Positions 1 through 11,709 of a DNA stretch of 51,167 bases are shown piece after piece (position 1 is the stretch's first letter; each line of letters starts with the position of its first letter). Source of the stretch: Branchiostoma floridae (Eukaryota; Chordata; Leptocardii; Amphioxiformes; Branchiostomatidae); NCBI RefSeq assembly GCF_000003815.2, contig NC_049988.1:21613600-21664766 (forward strand), read 5' to 3'. Position numbers and translations under genes: made by a program. Under the pieces are notes generated by a model. It did no database searches. It was not told the origin of the DNA and was given only the letters and a program-made list of their open reading frames with translations.

Positions 1-112
1 GGTTGTACCGGCCCCTCTACGGTCCGGGATGTAGAGATGGCGAATAATCACTTTCTTCCCTTTTCTTGATTTAACAGTGTAAAACTGAGACAGATATATA
101 TATTTCTCATAG

Positions 113-1873
113 ACCGCACATGTCCGGGTGGAGCAAGCGGCCGTCGTGGCTACATCCGCTCCCACCGTAGCTACATGGCCGCCGGCATTGCCTTGCTGAT
201 AAGTCTGGTTGCAGTGGGATTCGCCCCTCTGATTTTCATGAATAAGGAGGTAAACACTCTTGTACCAGAAAGCTATTTTGCTAAAAATGTTTTTATGCTG
301 TGTCTGTTGTTCTTGTTTTAAATTACCAAGATGGAACATGCTGCTGTTTTCCCTTCGATTTTTCTGGTCATGTATGATACTCTGACTTTCCTTTTTAGGA
401 AATAAGTCAACTGTCCACCACTGTTGACACGTTGAAGCGCGACCAAGATGACATGTCCGCCACTGTTGACGCCTTGAAGCGCGACCGAGACGACATGTCC
501 ACCACTGTTGACGACTTGAAGCGCAACCGAAACGACATGTCCGCCACTGTTGATGCCTTGAAGCGCGACCAAGACGACATGTCCGCCACTGTTGATGCCT
601 TGAAGCGCGACCAAGACGACATGTCCACTACTGTTGACGCCTTGAAGCGTGACCTAGACAGCGAGCGCAGCCGAATAACCGCCTTGGAGCAGCGTCTTCC
701 AGAAATACGTAAGAAGCCAGTGGATTTGGGTTTTAGTTGCTATGTGTACTATTTATGATGGTTTAGAAAACAATGTCATTGGCACAAAAACAGGAATTTG
801 TTTTTGTCATCATTAGTGTAAACCTGAAACATATGTATACATACATATATATTGTCAATGTTTAGAATAGAGTTTTACTGACTCCTATCACATTCAGCTA
901 GTTATGCTGGTAACAAATAAAGTTGCAGCACCTAGTGGAGAGGTACGATTCTGATGAGGCATATCTAATGAATTGGTATTTCTGCTTTTTCAATTACATT
1001 AATCCGATGTTAATTCAAAATGCTTTCCAGCATCCTGCCCTGAAGGTTACGCAGAGTTCCGTGGAATCTGTTACAAGGCCTTCAACACACTTGAGACCTT
1101 CAGCGATGCAGCCTCGGCCTGTCGTGAAGACGGCGGCACCCTCGCCATGCCCCGAGACGCCGAGACCAACGCCTTCCTGATCTCCTTGTACAAGTCCGTG
1201 AGCGACAGGGATCTCTTCTGGTTCGGCCTGCACGATCAGCGCGAAGAGGGAAGCTTTGAGTGGGTGGATGGTTCTGCACTTGGGACCTACAACTCCTGGG
1301 CTCCGGGAGGGGAACCGAACAACGCTGAGGGCAACCAAGATTGCGTTCTTTACTCCGCATCCCGGAACGACAAGTGGGCCGACTTCTCATGCCACAGGCC
1401 ACTTTTCTTCATATGCCAGGCTGTTCCGGGTAGGCTTATAAACGTACCGTTTCCTGAAACCTTTCTGTCTAGGGAACATGCCACAACGGAAGTCTTCATT
1501 ACACGGAGTCATAACCTCCAGGACATATACATATACAAATATCAAACATGCAAATGAGGGACTGATCTGCATAATTCAACCAAAAAATTGCAAAACTGTT
1601 TAATGATAAATAATGGGAATTTTATACTTGTGACGTGTGTAAGTTGGTTGAATTTGAATATTCCATGCATGAATTACTTACCTGGAGGTATGGGGTCTCA
1701 TGACGTGGGAGCTGCTAAGTCTAAGTAAGCAAGGACATTATATAACGTCCTTGAAGTAAGTAAGTAAGAGGTATGGGTTCGCCGAACTCTTGTTGATATT
1801 GCTATTGTTATAAACACATCACTCCACGTCTCATCCCTGCCATTTATGTTCATGTTTTCCAGGACGTCCGTAG
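113..1873 (+). CDS. Lectin gene A, 5'-partial: type II membrane C-type lectin with repeat stalk
   Basis: The exons are 113-249 (transmembrane), 399-708 (stalk), 1031-1429 (CTLD) and a last exon from 1863 with stop TAG at 1871-1873. All have AG/GT borders and compatible phases (1, 0, 1, 1). The start exon and tail exons lie before the window. The membrane exon gives a basic Ser/Arg-rich stretch, then a helix with the family core LVAVGFAPL. The stalk has five 14-residue units of the ALKRDQDDMSATVD type. The CTLD has the paired Cys of CPEGY and GICYKAF, WFGL, an EPN sugar motif, WAD in place of WND, and the final FICQ. EPN predicts mannose-type binding; WAD loses the Asn that normally helps hold Ca2+, so affinity is uncertain. 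The protein is probably on the cell surface with the lectin head outside. The 708 donor (C before GTAAGA) is the least certain border. Confidence 0.82.
399..708 (+). repeat. Gene A stalk: five 42-base coiled-coil units
   Basis: Five 14-residue units such as ALKRDQDDMSATVD follow a lead of EISQLSTTVD. Fourteen residues are two exact heptads, with Leu, Met and Val in core positions, so the stalk should be one unbroken left-handed coiled coil. It ends in a non-repeated capping helix, DLDSERSRITALEQRL. Unlike B to D, no unit carries the three-residue RQL insertion. The repeat has no stops in several antisense frames, which gives spurious minus-strand open frames. Confidence 0.85.
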
Positions 1874-2404
1874 GCGACAGGCGGAACTCTCACCACTGTA
1901 CAGCGGCTCTCCGGCAATCCGCAGTAAAACTGACCAGCAAAACGTAAAACTTGGAATTATAGCAACAGGTCAAATCAGCACGTTGTTCTCTGCATACGTT
2001 CAAGAGTCTGTCGAGTAGAAATAATGAATGGGCACCAAAGCACTTATTGTACAAGTACAATGGTAGGCACTTCAGCTATTAAAGTGAGAGAATTTTCAGA
2101 TCTTATCGAATTAGCCAGGAATTCCTTTGTGCGAACACTCTAGAAAGGGTAAACATTCTGTTTTGAGCGCATCAAGTTTATTGCCTGTTTGTTACAAACT
2201 GCTGTGCAGACTGGACAAACAAAATGTAGACAGAATTGTTGTAGTCAAATGACGAAAAAAGCACAATGCTGGTATTTATTAATGGAATTTCCTTTGTAAC
2301 AAACCTGGACCAAAGTATAGAGATTTTCTTGCTGTTCTTCAAAGTTTGTAGACTGTGCTCATGTGAGCCTGGACCACTGAAGAAGCCAGATTGATGAAAC
2401 CGGT

Positions 2405-2425
2405 CTGTGTCACAGACTGAATAAA
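2405..2425 (+). terminator. Gene A 3'-end signal: hairpin plus AATAAA
   Basis: GTCTGTGTCACAGAC forms a perfect 7-base-arm inverted repeat directly before AATAAA (2420-2425). A GT-rich stretch follows (about 2455-2490). The same arrangement occurs 3' of all seven lectin genes, so it is the best candidate for the poly(A) signal. The implied 3' UTR is about 560 bases. Confidence 0.6.
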
Positions 2426-2580
2426 AGTTGTAAACGGGAACTCTGCGGCTCCGGCTGTTTTAGTGAGTGGTGACTGCGGTGGGAAAGATATCGGATAGCG
2501 TGAGGATAAATTCGCTCCATATATAACGGTTATCTTTTGAAAACTGCCCATAAAACAACATAAGGCATGAAGGTGCGGCG

Positions 2581-2840
2581 CTTATGTTTGCGGTTGAGCT
2601 GAGTGTGAGTTATGCTAGTAGCTTTGCGTGGCCATATTACAGTGCAGGGCATGATGTACGCAAAACTGTGTTCCATTCATGGCCGCCTTGTCTTGCCCAA
2701 CGTGCCCGGGCACAGCTAAGCCTAACATCACATTGCTACAAAGGGGCCCGGCCAGGCAGCTTTGGGGAACGAAAAGTCCGGTATAAAAGGCAACAAAACA
2801 GACCAATAACAAGAGTTCGTAGACCTCAGGCCTGCATGAA
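2581..2840 (+). promoter_or_regulatory. TATA-containing spacer block upstream of gene B
   Basis: TATAAAAG at 2782-2789 sits in the context CCGGTATAAAAGGC. About 200 bases upstream are conserved with four other copies in the window. It is a textbook-like TATA context and the first such site after gene A's poly(A) signal. The gene B ATG is about 3.7 kb away, so a 5' leader spliced over a long intron would be needed. Promoter function is inference. A conserved open frame from 2584 runs across the block but is not convincing as coding. Confidence 0.45.
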
Positions 2841-4199
2841 ATGTATTGGGTGTCTGTAGACCTATTGTGTATTTTTTTCCCTTTTTGTCCGTGTTTGCGT
2901 GGTTGGAAAATGTGCACCATGCAAAAGTCTGAAATTCCATTTTAGTAATGTGTAAGTTTGGGCATGGATGAACATTACTTATTTTGGATTTCTTAACCAT
3001 GTAACCAACCACAGTACCTTGAATTTGTTGAGACGACTTTTCCTACCTTTTTTTCTCTCAGATGGCCCTTGAAGTTATTCTGTCACATATGATATATTCA
3101 GTACTGATATCTTCCTATTTCAATGTACTGACCTAATGCAGCTGCTAAATGTCCTTAGTGTGGCAATGATATTCATTAAAGATTTATTCCTGGAGTGCTA
3201 TAACACTTGACACTGGAAGGTTATTTGCATAATTTGACCAATTAAGTTTTTACAGTAGTTCCATAGACAACATAGAATAGTGGTAGCCCCCATCCAGCAG
3301 CAATAGTTAGTCCCCAGGGTGGTATGATATTTTTATTCAACCATCCAACTAAAACCTAAGTGACAAAATGCAACAAACGATACCAACTTTAAAATAGAAC
3401 AAAGCTTCTACCACTTAACCCTGTATGTACTATAGATTAAGCAGGCCCAAAAATCAAGCGACCATGACTAGCCCCAAACTACAAATTACCTGCATACAAT
3501 ACGGAAATGGCATCCCCAAAGAAACAACAAGAAGTACAGGAAGATAGTATACATACCTTTCTCTTACACTCAAGCTCTATACATTTCTCCTCCACTTTAG
3601 AAAGTTGTATCTTCTTCTGATTGCCAAACAGGGTAAAGGAACTTGTACCAGAACTTTAGACTCAGTACTACACAGCTCTCAAAACACCACAAAGACTAAG
3701 AAGCAAACTCAAATTGTACCTAACAGCAACAGATACTAGTACAAACGTCATCTGGCTGGAAACACTGTTGATACAAAGTAACCTGATACATTGAAGGTGG
3801 CAGAAGCCAGTGCAAAAACAGATGACGATTCTACACCTAAACGCGACAAGGCCCAAAGTCAATCCTAGGCAACAGGCAACAACTTCCCACCCATGCACCA
3901 AAAATCGTCGCAATGGTGCGTATCATTCTGGACACACAGCGCCAAAAGTGCCCCCAAAACACCAAAAATGCCACCTGCAATGTAAACTTCAAGCGCCAGG
4001 AGGCCCAAAATCAAACCTGAGTGTCAAGCCACCACCCCCAACCCACGTACCAAAAATCGTCGTGCTCGCACCATCCGTTCTCGAGATACAGCGCCCTAAA
4101 TCCCCAGCTTCCAAATTTTCCCACGCCCGTGAAAACCATACCTGCATACATGCAGGTAATAATTCAACAGCATGCTGAACGATGGGATCTGCGGTGAGA
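2841..4199. other. Spacer with no recognised gene
   Basis: This AT-rich noncoding DNA has no convincing coding exon, RNA gene or terminal repeat. It is largely absent from the other spacers, which makes this one the longest between a TATA block and the next lectin ATG. Confidence 0.5.
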
Positions 4200-4949
4200 A
4201 GAGGAAGGATTAGTAATGTCACCATAAAAACACGGGGAATTAATGACTACATTATGAGTTCTCACGTACCAACCTTTTCATGTTTCTACCTCCCGGCATA
4301 GATTAACTCATTTTCCCAGAAAATTACTCTGCCACTTGCAGAAAAACAAAATGCCATTCTTACCACCTTATGCCACGTCATCCCTACAGGTGAATGTAAA
4401 TATGGCCTGTTGTTGTTTGTGTTTACTGGGTATGTTGTGTATCATCATTGTGGAACTCTGGTATCTTTGGGCCTCATTAATTCAATTTCGTGGTTCTTGG
4501 ACAAGAAAAGATATTCTGGTTATGCTGAACTGAAAGAACAACATTTCAATGACTACATTAAAAGTTCTGACTTACAAAGTTTTTGATGTTTCTACCTCCC
4601 AGCACAGATCAACTCCTTTTCACAGAAAATTAGTCTGCCAGTTGCAGAAAAACAAAATGCCATTCGTACCACCTAATGCCACGTCATCCGTTTAGATAAG
4701 ACAAAAGTGTCCTTTTGTTGGTGTGTTGTGTTTACCGGGTATATTGTGAATTATCAGTGTGGGGAGCACTGTTAACTTTAGGCCTCATCAATTCAACTGC
4801 AGACTAGAGTAAAACATATGCTATATTGTACTACACTATTTGTCTGTTCATGTTACCTCGGACAAGAATTTACAAGAAAGTATTAATGCTTTTTTTCTTG
4901 GATAAAAGATATATACTGGTTATGCTTAACTGAAAAAAAAGTAGCGTAC

Positions 4950-5064
4950 ATGTATGCGTGTGTGTTGTGTATGTGTGTGTGTATGTGTGTGTGTGTGTGT
5001 GTGTGTCTGTGTGTGTGTGTTTGTGTGTGCAGCACTGTGTGTTTGTATGCCTGTGTGTATGTGT

Positions 5065-5097
<33 letters not shown>

Positions 5098-5106
5098 AGT
5101 GTGTTT

Positions 5107-5143
<37 letters not shown>

Positions 5144-5189
5144 TGTGTGTGTGTATGTGTGTGCGGTGTATGAGTGTGCGGGTGTGTGT

Positions 5190-5242
<53 letters not shown>
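4950..5242. repeat. (TG)n microsatellite running into a gap
   Basis: Nearly pure TG/GTGTGTA repeats end directly at a 100-N gap. The true length is unknown. A related tract occupies the equivalent place upstream of gene E. Confidence 0.95.
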
Positions 5243-5342
5243 NNNNNNNNNNNNNNNNNNNNNNNNNNNNNNNNNNNNNNNNNNNNNNNNNNNNNNNNNN
5301 NNNNNNNNNNNNNNNNNNNNNNNNNNNNNNNNNNNNNNNNNN
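5243..5342. other. Assembly gap (100 N)
   Basis: Exactly 100 N directly follow a microsatellite, which suggests a placeholder of unknown size. Confidence 0.99.
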
Positions 5343-5725
5343 GTGACGTTCATGACACCTGTCAATCACTGTTATAAAAAAGTATATGATCATATGACTG
5401 AAATTAAACGTTATGAAAACAAAGACTTAAGTTCCCTGTTTCTAATGTTGTTACAGTTGAAATGAATGTAAGTTATTACAGCACACAGTGCCATTTTATA
5501 GTACTCTTTACGTGTTTTACCCAAAATTTCAGGAAAGGTTTGCGATGTCTCCAGAAAAACACGGAGATTTAATGACTACAATAACACTTAAGAGTTCCCA
5601 CATACAAACTTTTCATGTTTCTCCCTCTCAGTCCAGATTAACTACGTTTCCCAGAAAATTAGTCTGCCACTTGCAGAAAAACAAAATGCCATTCGCACCA
5701 CCTAATGACACGTCATCCCTCCAAA

Positions 5726-6451
5726 TAAAGGTAGATGTGCGTCATCAGACTAATCAAGGTATTACTTGCTATATTCATGTGTCTTTCACATTTATGCACT
5801 GCAAGACACGACGTAAAATTATTATGATAGAATATATACTTATTTCTACATTTTATAGCAAAATCTGCCAGATAATCTACAGAGGTGGATGAATCAAATT
5901 CATTCTACGAGTTTACCCAAATCAGTTTAACAATATATAAATATTCTCCTTGTCGACCCTGACGTTCTGACATGTAAAAGACGCCACCTGACACCTCTTA
6001 GCAAAACTGCAGCGCTAAGCATGGGATTGCCACTTGGGTGTTGCTTGGGTGAAGACGCCAAATGAAAATTTATTGTAGAAAATCTATAAAAGTTTGCGTT
6101 ACCATAAAACCCTTACATGTTGTGTGACGCACACGGAAAATTTCAGAAGAAGAAAAAAAGACAATTGTTTTCCCCTATGTGTGCATATAGATGAATTCAA
6201 TATATGTGATGGGTTTCCAAACATGATGAAAAAGGTAGAATGTCTTTAGAAATTGTTTTCGATACCTCTCTTTCAATATACAACAAAGAAACAAAGAAAA
6301 CGATTACGTGTGTGTCTGATTTGTCTGGAAACGTGCGTTGTTTGTTAATCATGATTTTCGTTCATCTTCGGTTTCTAATTTCTTCATATTTCACATTGTG
6401 TTCGGACCTCGCCTGACGCAGGGCGTGTATTTTTGCTGTGCAAGTCGCACC
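5726..6451 (+). other. Leader region of gene B
   Basis: This stretch is conserved in front of the start exons of C to F, including the acceptor-like CTGACGCAG just before the start exon. It probably holds intron and 5' UTR sequence. No separate gene is seen. Confidence 0.45.
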
Positions 6452-9400
6452 ATGCCTGGAGGGCAACAGCAGTCTAAAACTGGTGACACAGGTAAATATG
6501 TGTTTTTTTAAAGAATATTTTCTCTCTCATATGTCAGTGGCCAATGGGATTTGGTCAAAAAATCCATGTAATGACAACACTAAGGTTTAAAATTACCCAG
6601 TGCCGTGCAATTTTACATGCTTATTCTTCTAAATAGCATTTGGTCGAGGCATGAAGCCTGGAGGATGCATTTTTATGGCAGTATTTTCTCTATCGGGGGG
6701 GGGGGGGGGGGTGGGCTCGGCACAAGTAGTAGGGGCAGGTATATAGGGGGCTACCTCACCATATGGATCAAGTGCGAACCCCGCTTGCTGGGGCATGGTG
6801 TAATGAGGGGTGAATTTCCGATGGTGAAGTAAATCCCCGTGAATAGGAAGTGTCGGGCGTTAAGAGTAGGTGCTTTTGGCCGAAAACATAACCAGTTTTG
6901 AACCCAGCATCGCTGTTCAAGATGGAACGTACAATCAAAAGCCATACAATGCATGAAATATTGTGATATCGCACAATTTAACCACGATGATCAAGCAATG
7001 TTTTTTTCTCTTGAATATAAGATTTTTCGAACCCAGATTCTAATTTCAAACCTTGTCGCTACGTTTACTGTGATGTCATAAGAAGTCATATTTGGATTTC
7101 CATGCGACAAAAGCAACTTGAGTTGAAGAATGGCTCTCTGATAGTGCGATGTACAATAACTGGAGAAGGATGTCCATTTGCCACAGTTTCCTAAATGAAA
7201 TGATACTGCCATAGTTACTGGATATACATTTGTTCAAAATCATGTTGTATATTGCTTCATTAAACTCTTGAAGTGACTGTCTCCTTAATTCATACCGCCG
7301 GCGCCATTTTAATTTTGTGATTTTTCTCCAGACACCACACCCATGCAGCGGCAGCAGACTGATTTTCAGGCACGTGCCGACGCCGCTGCGAGTGTGCCCA
7401 ACCCTATGTACGCGACCGGAGCAGGTAAATCGTTTTTAAGTCTGCTTACGGCGTCCTGTTCCTGTCTCGCTTTTATACGTACATTTTGTCCTATATCTGG
7501 AGTGTGTTCAATTTTATGATTTTCCCCCAGGCACCACACCCATGCAGCAGCCGCAGACTTATTGGCAGTCCATTGCGGACGCCGCTGCGAGTATTCCCAA
7601 CGCTTTGTACGCCTCCAGAGCAGGTAAAACTTTGTAATTTTGTCTCATATTCGTCTTAGGATTGCCGTAAGATCACAAGCTGATTACAAGTTTTTTATAA
7701 AAATCAACTGTCTTGTTGCGAAAGGACTGCCGTAGAAGCTTGCCTCTGGTTAATTCTGTCATAGACTGTTGATAACTCTACAACATTAAAATCTTATAAC
7801 AACCTTCGACGGATGTGACTGCGTTGCTATGATACAAACTCGACTTTAATACAGACAAATATGATTTCCGGGAGTCAGCAATTACAAAATTGAAACAAAC
7901 GGGGCAAAGTTAAAAGAGCACATCATGCAATGATCAAAACTGATGTTTTGGCAGACTGCTTCGTTTGAAGAACAATGTTTCGTGACCCGTATCAGTTTTA
8001 TTGTATGAGCCCTGAAAGATTAGCTCAATCTGCGCTAAAGGTCATCGCAATAAGCCAATCAATGTTGTTTAGTTGTTTTAAAGAGGCAATTCTAATATAG
8101 ACAAAATCGGTCAGCTCTTTGTATATTAAAGAAATAGAAATAGATAAATAGATTGCTTATCGTGAAAGCTCATCTGTGTTGGTAGTAATCATAGTACAGT
8201 ACTTTAGTAGTGTGAAATAGATTGCTTAGTGAATTACCGATCGTGATTTTTATTTTGTACTATCATGTAATTTATTGTGTGTTAGTACGAACTATTCTGG
8301 ATGAACATTAAGCTATGTAACTATGTATGTATGTAATTTCCAGCACGAAAATTGGACTTCCCCAAATTTTCGGCTGTCCATCTCAGTTCTTTCAATCATT
8401 CACAAAGACGGGAGTTGGACAGTCAAAACTTTCGTGTTCGATTTTTGCGTTGGAAATAAAAGTTCAAAGTTTTGAAAAATCATTCCTTGCTTTAAATCCT
8501 CTTTTCTAACAGACCGCTCATATCCGGGTGGAGCAAGTGGCCGCTGTGCTCTGTGTAGCTTCATCCGCTCCAGGCTTATTTACATCGCCACTTTCATTGC
8601 CGTGCTGCTAAGCCTGGTCGCTGTGGGACTCGCCCTCCTGGCGTTCATCAACAATGAGGTAAGCGCTCTTGTATCATAAAGGCCTGTTGCAAAGTAATTG
8701 CCTTTGTTCTGTTTATTGAGTCCATCAAGCCATAACTTTCTGATGTTTCATATTGTTGTTTCAACGTTTGGTCTGGCGTACGTATATACGTTTATGCGTT
8801 CGTAGGAAACATCTGAACTTACCAGCACTGTTGACGCCTTGAAGCGCGACCAGGACGACATGCCCACCACTCTTGACGACATGGGCCAACTGTCCCCCAC
8901 TGTTGACACCTTGGAGCGCGATCAAGACAACATGCGCCAGCTGTCCACCACTGTTGACGCCTTAAAGCGCGACCAAGACGACATGCGCCAACTGTCCACC
9001 ACTGTTGACACCTTGAAGCGCGACCAAGACGACATGCGCAAACTGTCCACCACTGTTAACGCTTTGAAATGTGACCAAGACGACATGCGCCAACTGTCCA
9101 CCACTATTGACGCCTTGAAGCGCGACCAAGACCACATACGCCAACTGTCCGCCATTCTTGACGCCTTAAAGCGCGACTTTGACAAGGAGCGAGGTCTTCA
9201 CGAGATGAGAAAGTCGCTAGGTAGGTTGGTTATTTAGTTGTCAAATGGACTATTTGTAATGGCAACGTAGCTAGTGTAATAGGAAATTTTGTGACCATTA
9301 TACTATAAAATATTTATCTTATCAATTATTCATATGCCTGCAGGATTTCTAGCATGAATGGAGCACGTACACATGTGGTATTCATCATCCTCATCATCAA

Positions 9401-10191
9401 TCATGTCCGTACATGTATATGTGCATATATGCATGTTGTTATGTTTTACGTAGTGTTTCACTAACTCATATCATTTACTAATTATACTGGTATTGAATAA
9501 AACTAATGGGAGATATGGCCTTCTGATGCAGTAAATGTAATGGCTTGTCAGTGATGGAATTCTGAAACATTTTTAATATCACCACTATCTTACTCTACGC
9601 GTGTTGCTGACTCGCTGTTTTCCAGCATCTTGTCCTGAAGGTTACGCAGAGTTCCGTGGAATCTGCTACAAGGTCTTCAACACACGTAAGACCTTCAGCG
9701 GAGCAGCCGCGACCTGTGGTGAAGACGGCGGCACCCTCGCCATGCCCCGAGACGCTGGGACGGACGCCTTCCTGATCTCCTTGTACAACGCTGTGAACGA
9801 GGGGCTGCCCTACTGGATCGGCCTGGACGATCGGCGCGAAGAGGGAAGCTTTGAGTGGGTGGATGGTTCTGCACTTGGGACCTACAACAACTGGGCTCCG
9901 GGGCAACCGAACAACCGTAGGGGCAACGAAGATTGCGCTGTTTACTGGGCATACCGGAAAGACAAGTGGCACGACTTCCCATGCGACTGGCCGTATCCCT
10001 TCATATGCCAGGCTGTCCCAGGTAGGCTTGTGACATGTGTAAGTTAATTGAAGATGAACATTCCGTGCATAAATTAATTCATGGAGGTACTCTAGTTAGT
10101 ATTGCTAGCTTATTAGTTTGTATTGATATAAACACATCACTCCACATCTCATCCTTGCCATTTCTGTTCATGTTTTCCAGGACGTCCGTAG
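6452..10191 (+). CDS. Lectin gene B: complete type II membrane C-type lectin, about 397 aa
   Basis: The exons are 6452-6491, 7332-7424, 7531-7623, 8513-8658, 8806-9220, 9626-10021 and 10181-10191 (stop TAG 10189-10191). Phases match throughout and the ATG sits in a strong context (GCACCATGC). Residues 1-75 form a cytoplasmic tail with two Tyr-bearing repeats, one ending NPMY. Residues 76-124 hold the basic/Cys-containing juxtamembrane part (CALCSF) and a membrane helix. Residues 125-262 are the repeat stalk and 263-395 the CTLD. The CTLD has paired Cys, YWIGL, a QPN sugar motif and WHD in place of WND, so classic Ca-dependent sugar binding may be weak or changed. The end of the stalk lacks the RTAALEQR capping stretch of the other genes. 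Gene E is a near-identical copy. No defect is seen. Confidence 0.87.
7624..8512 (+). other. Gene B tail-membrane intron
   Basis: This AT-rich intron of 889 bases is nearly identical in gene E and partly shared with D. No embedded gene is seen. Confidence 0.7.
8806..9220 (+). repeat. Gene B stalk: about seven coiled-coil units, mainly 17 residues
   Basis: Units are of the form ALKRDQDDMRQLSTTVD (51 bases), after one irregular first unit containing DDMGQLSPTVD. Core residues follow 3-4-3-4-3 spacing, so every unit adds a three-residue break (stammer) to the heptads. The last full unit, containing QDHIRQLSAILD, is the one missing from gene E. Confidence 0.85.
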
Positions 10192-10802
10192 GTGACAGGT
10201 GGAACTCTCGCCACCACTGTCCAGCGGCTCTCCGACCATCCGCAGTAAAACTGACCAGCAAAACGCGAAACCTGGCATTATAGCAACAGAGGAAATCATC
10301 ACGTTGTTTTCTGAATACGTTTAAGAGTTTGTTGAGTAGAAAACTAATGGAAGAAATAGTGAATGGGCACAAAAGCAATGGATCACGTACTGTACAGTGG
10401 TAGACACACCTGAGTTTTCATACAGAGAAAATGTACGTTTCTTGAAATATGCACGTAGCAATTTTTAAACATAGAAAATATTCTAGAAGCTGGAAAGCTC
10501 CTGGTTTGGCTGTATGGAACCCATCGCCTGTTGTTGGAGCGTTTCCTACAAAATGCTGAACAGACAGGATTAACAACTTCACTTATAGCAATTAAGCGTA
10601 ACCTCACTGTTTTCACAATAGACGGACTTTCTTTTGTTGTTGTAAAAGAGCACAGTGCCAGAACTGCTGGTATTTATTGATGGAAGGTCCTTTGTAACAA
10701 TCCTAAACCAAGTTATAGAGATTTTCTTGCTGTTCTCCAAAGTTTGTAGACTGTGCTCATGTGAGCCTGGACCACTGAAGAAGCCAGATTGGTGAAACCG
10801 GT

Positions 10803-10823
10803 CTGTGTGACAGACTGAATAAA
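10803..10823 (+). terminator. Gene B 3'-end signal: hairpin plus AATAAA
   Basis: GTCTGTGTGACAGAC (6-base arms, GTG loop) precedes AATAAA at 10818-10823. The sequence and spacing match the other lectin 3' ends. Confidence 0.6.
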
Positions 10824-10989
10824 AGTTGTAAACGGGAACTCTGTGGCTCCGGCTGTCTTACTGAGGGGTGACTGTGGTGGGAAAGTTTTCGGTTAGCGTG
10901 AGGAACAGTCGGCTCCATACATAAGTGTTATCTAACTTTTGGAAACTGTCCATTAAAACCACATGAGGCATGGAGGTGCGACGCTTATG

Positions 10990-11325
10990 ATGTGTTTGCA
11001 ATTGAGCAGAATTTGAGTTGTGCTAGTAGATTCGCATTGCTATATTACAGTACAGGGAGTGATGTACCCAACACTGTGTTCCACTCATGGCCACCTTGTC
11101 TTACCCAACGTGCCCGGGCACAGCTAAAGCTAACGTCAAATTGCCACAAAGGGGCCCAGCCGGGCAGCTTTGGGGAACGAAAAGTCCGGTATAAAAGGCA
11201 AAACAGAAATCAGACCAATAATAATTCAACAGCATGCCTTGTGTATATCTATTGGCATAAACTTCAACTTTTCGTTTCCGCAAACAGCCCGGCTGGGATC
11301 CGGGTAGGAAATGTGACGTAGGCAT
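10990..11325 (+). promoter_or_regulatory. TATA-containing spacer block upstream of gene C
   Basis: TATAAAAG lies at 11190-11197 in CCGGTATAAAAGGC. The block is nearly identical to those at 26.7 and 34.1 kb. The next lectin ATG is 2.7 kb downstream. No gene is recognised in the following spacer up to about 11.7 kb. Confidence 0.45.
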
Positions 11326-11709
11326 AAGTACGTAACTGCTTTACAAGAACACATCCTTCATTCTTGTTCTTCTATCAGGAGGTTAGTTGTTTTGCTTCAA
11401 ACGACGTGGTGACAAAACTCTAGCCCGGCAATCGGCTTCCCCTGTCACCCAATTGTCAGATATAATCACCATCCACACTGAGCTTAAGTTACTTACTGCT
11501 GACTAAAGTAAGTGGAAACATAAGCAAGCACGCCTAAGCACAGACAGAAATATAAAAAACAATACCTCCATTTTTCACGGAGGTAAATGGACCTTGGAGG
11601 CCTAATTTCCTGACAAACACAAAGTTAGGAACTGTTGAAAACAGAATTCAATTTCTCATTTCTTAACTATCATACAGTCTGTTCGTCAGTCTGAGCGATG
11701 GGATCTGCG

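Larger units (their letters stand above)
4200..5725 (+). repeat. Three copies of a ~170-base spacer repeat upstream of gene B
   Basis: Copies lie at about 4200-4390, 4545-4695 and 5535-5725. Each carries GAAAATTAGTCTGCCACTTG, then CAGAAAAACAAAATGCCATT, then CCACGTCATCC. The third copy is preceded by an acceptor-like TTTCAG, and the first ends CTACAG next to GTGAAT, so these may be noncoding leader exons. Reading frames across copies are interrupted or shifted by small indels, so I do not call them protein. A (TG)n tract and a gap lie between copies two and three. Confidence 0.6.

Noticed and set aside
4950-5465. Open frames of alternating Cys-Val or His-Thr
   Set aside because: Translation of (TG)n/(CA)n microsatellite, not protein.
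6695-6711. Poly-G run in the first intron (also 14048, 21343, 29823 and 37476) as a regulatory G-quadruplex
   Set aside because: Present in B to F but length varies freely, as expected of a slippage-prone run. Nothing ties it to function.
10992-11321. Open frame beginning MFAIEQNLSCASRF, conserved in four spacers
   Set aside because: Copies are too young for openness to mean much, differences between the 2584 copy and the rest are mostly amino-acid changing, and the frame runs through the TATA box.
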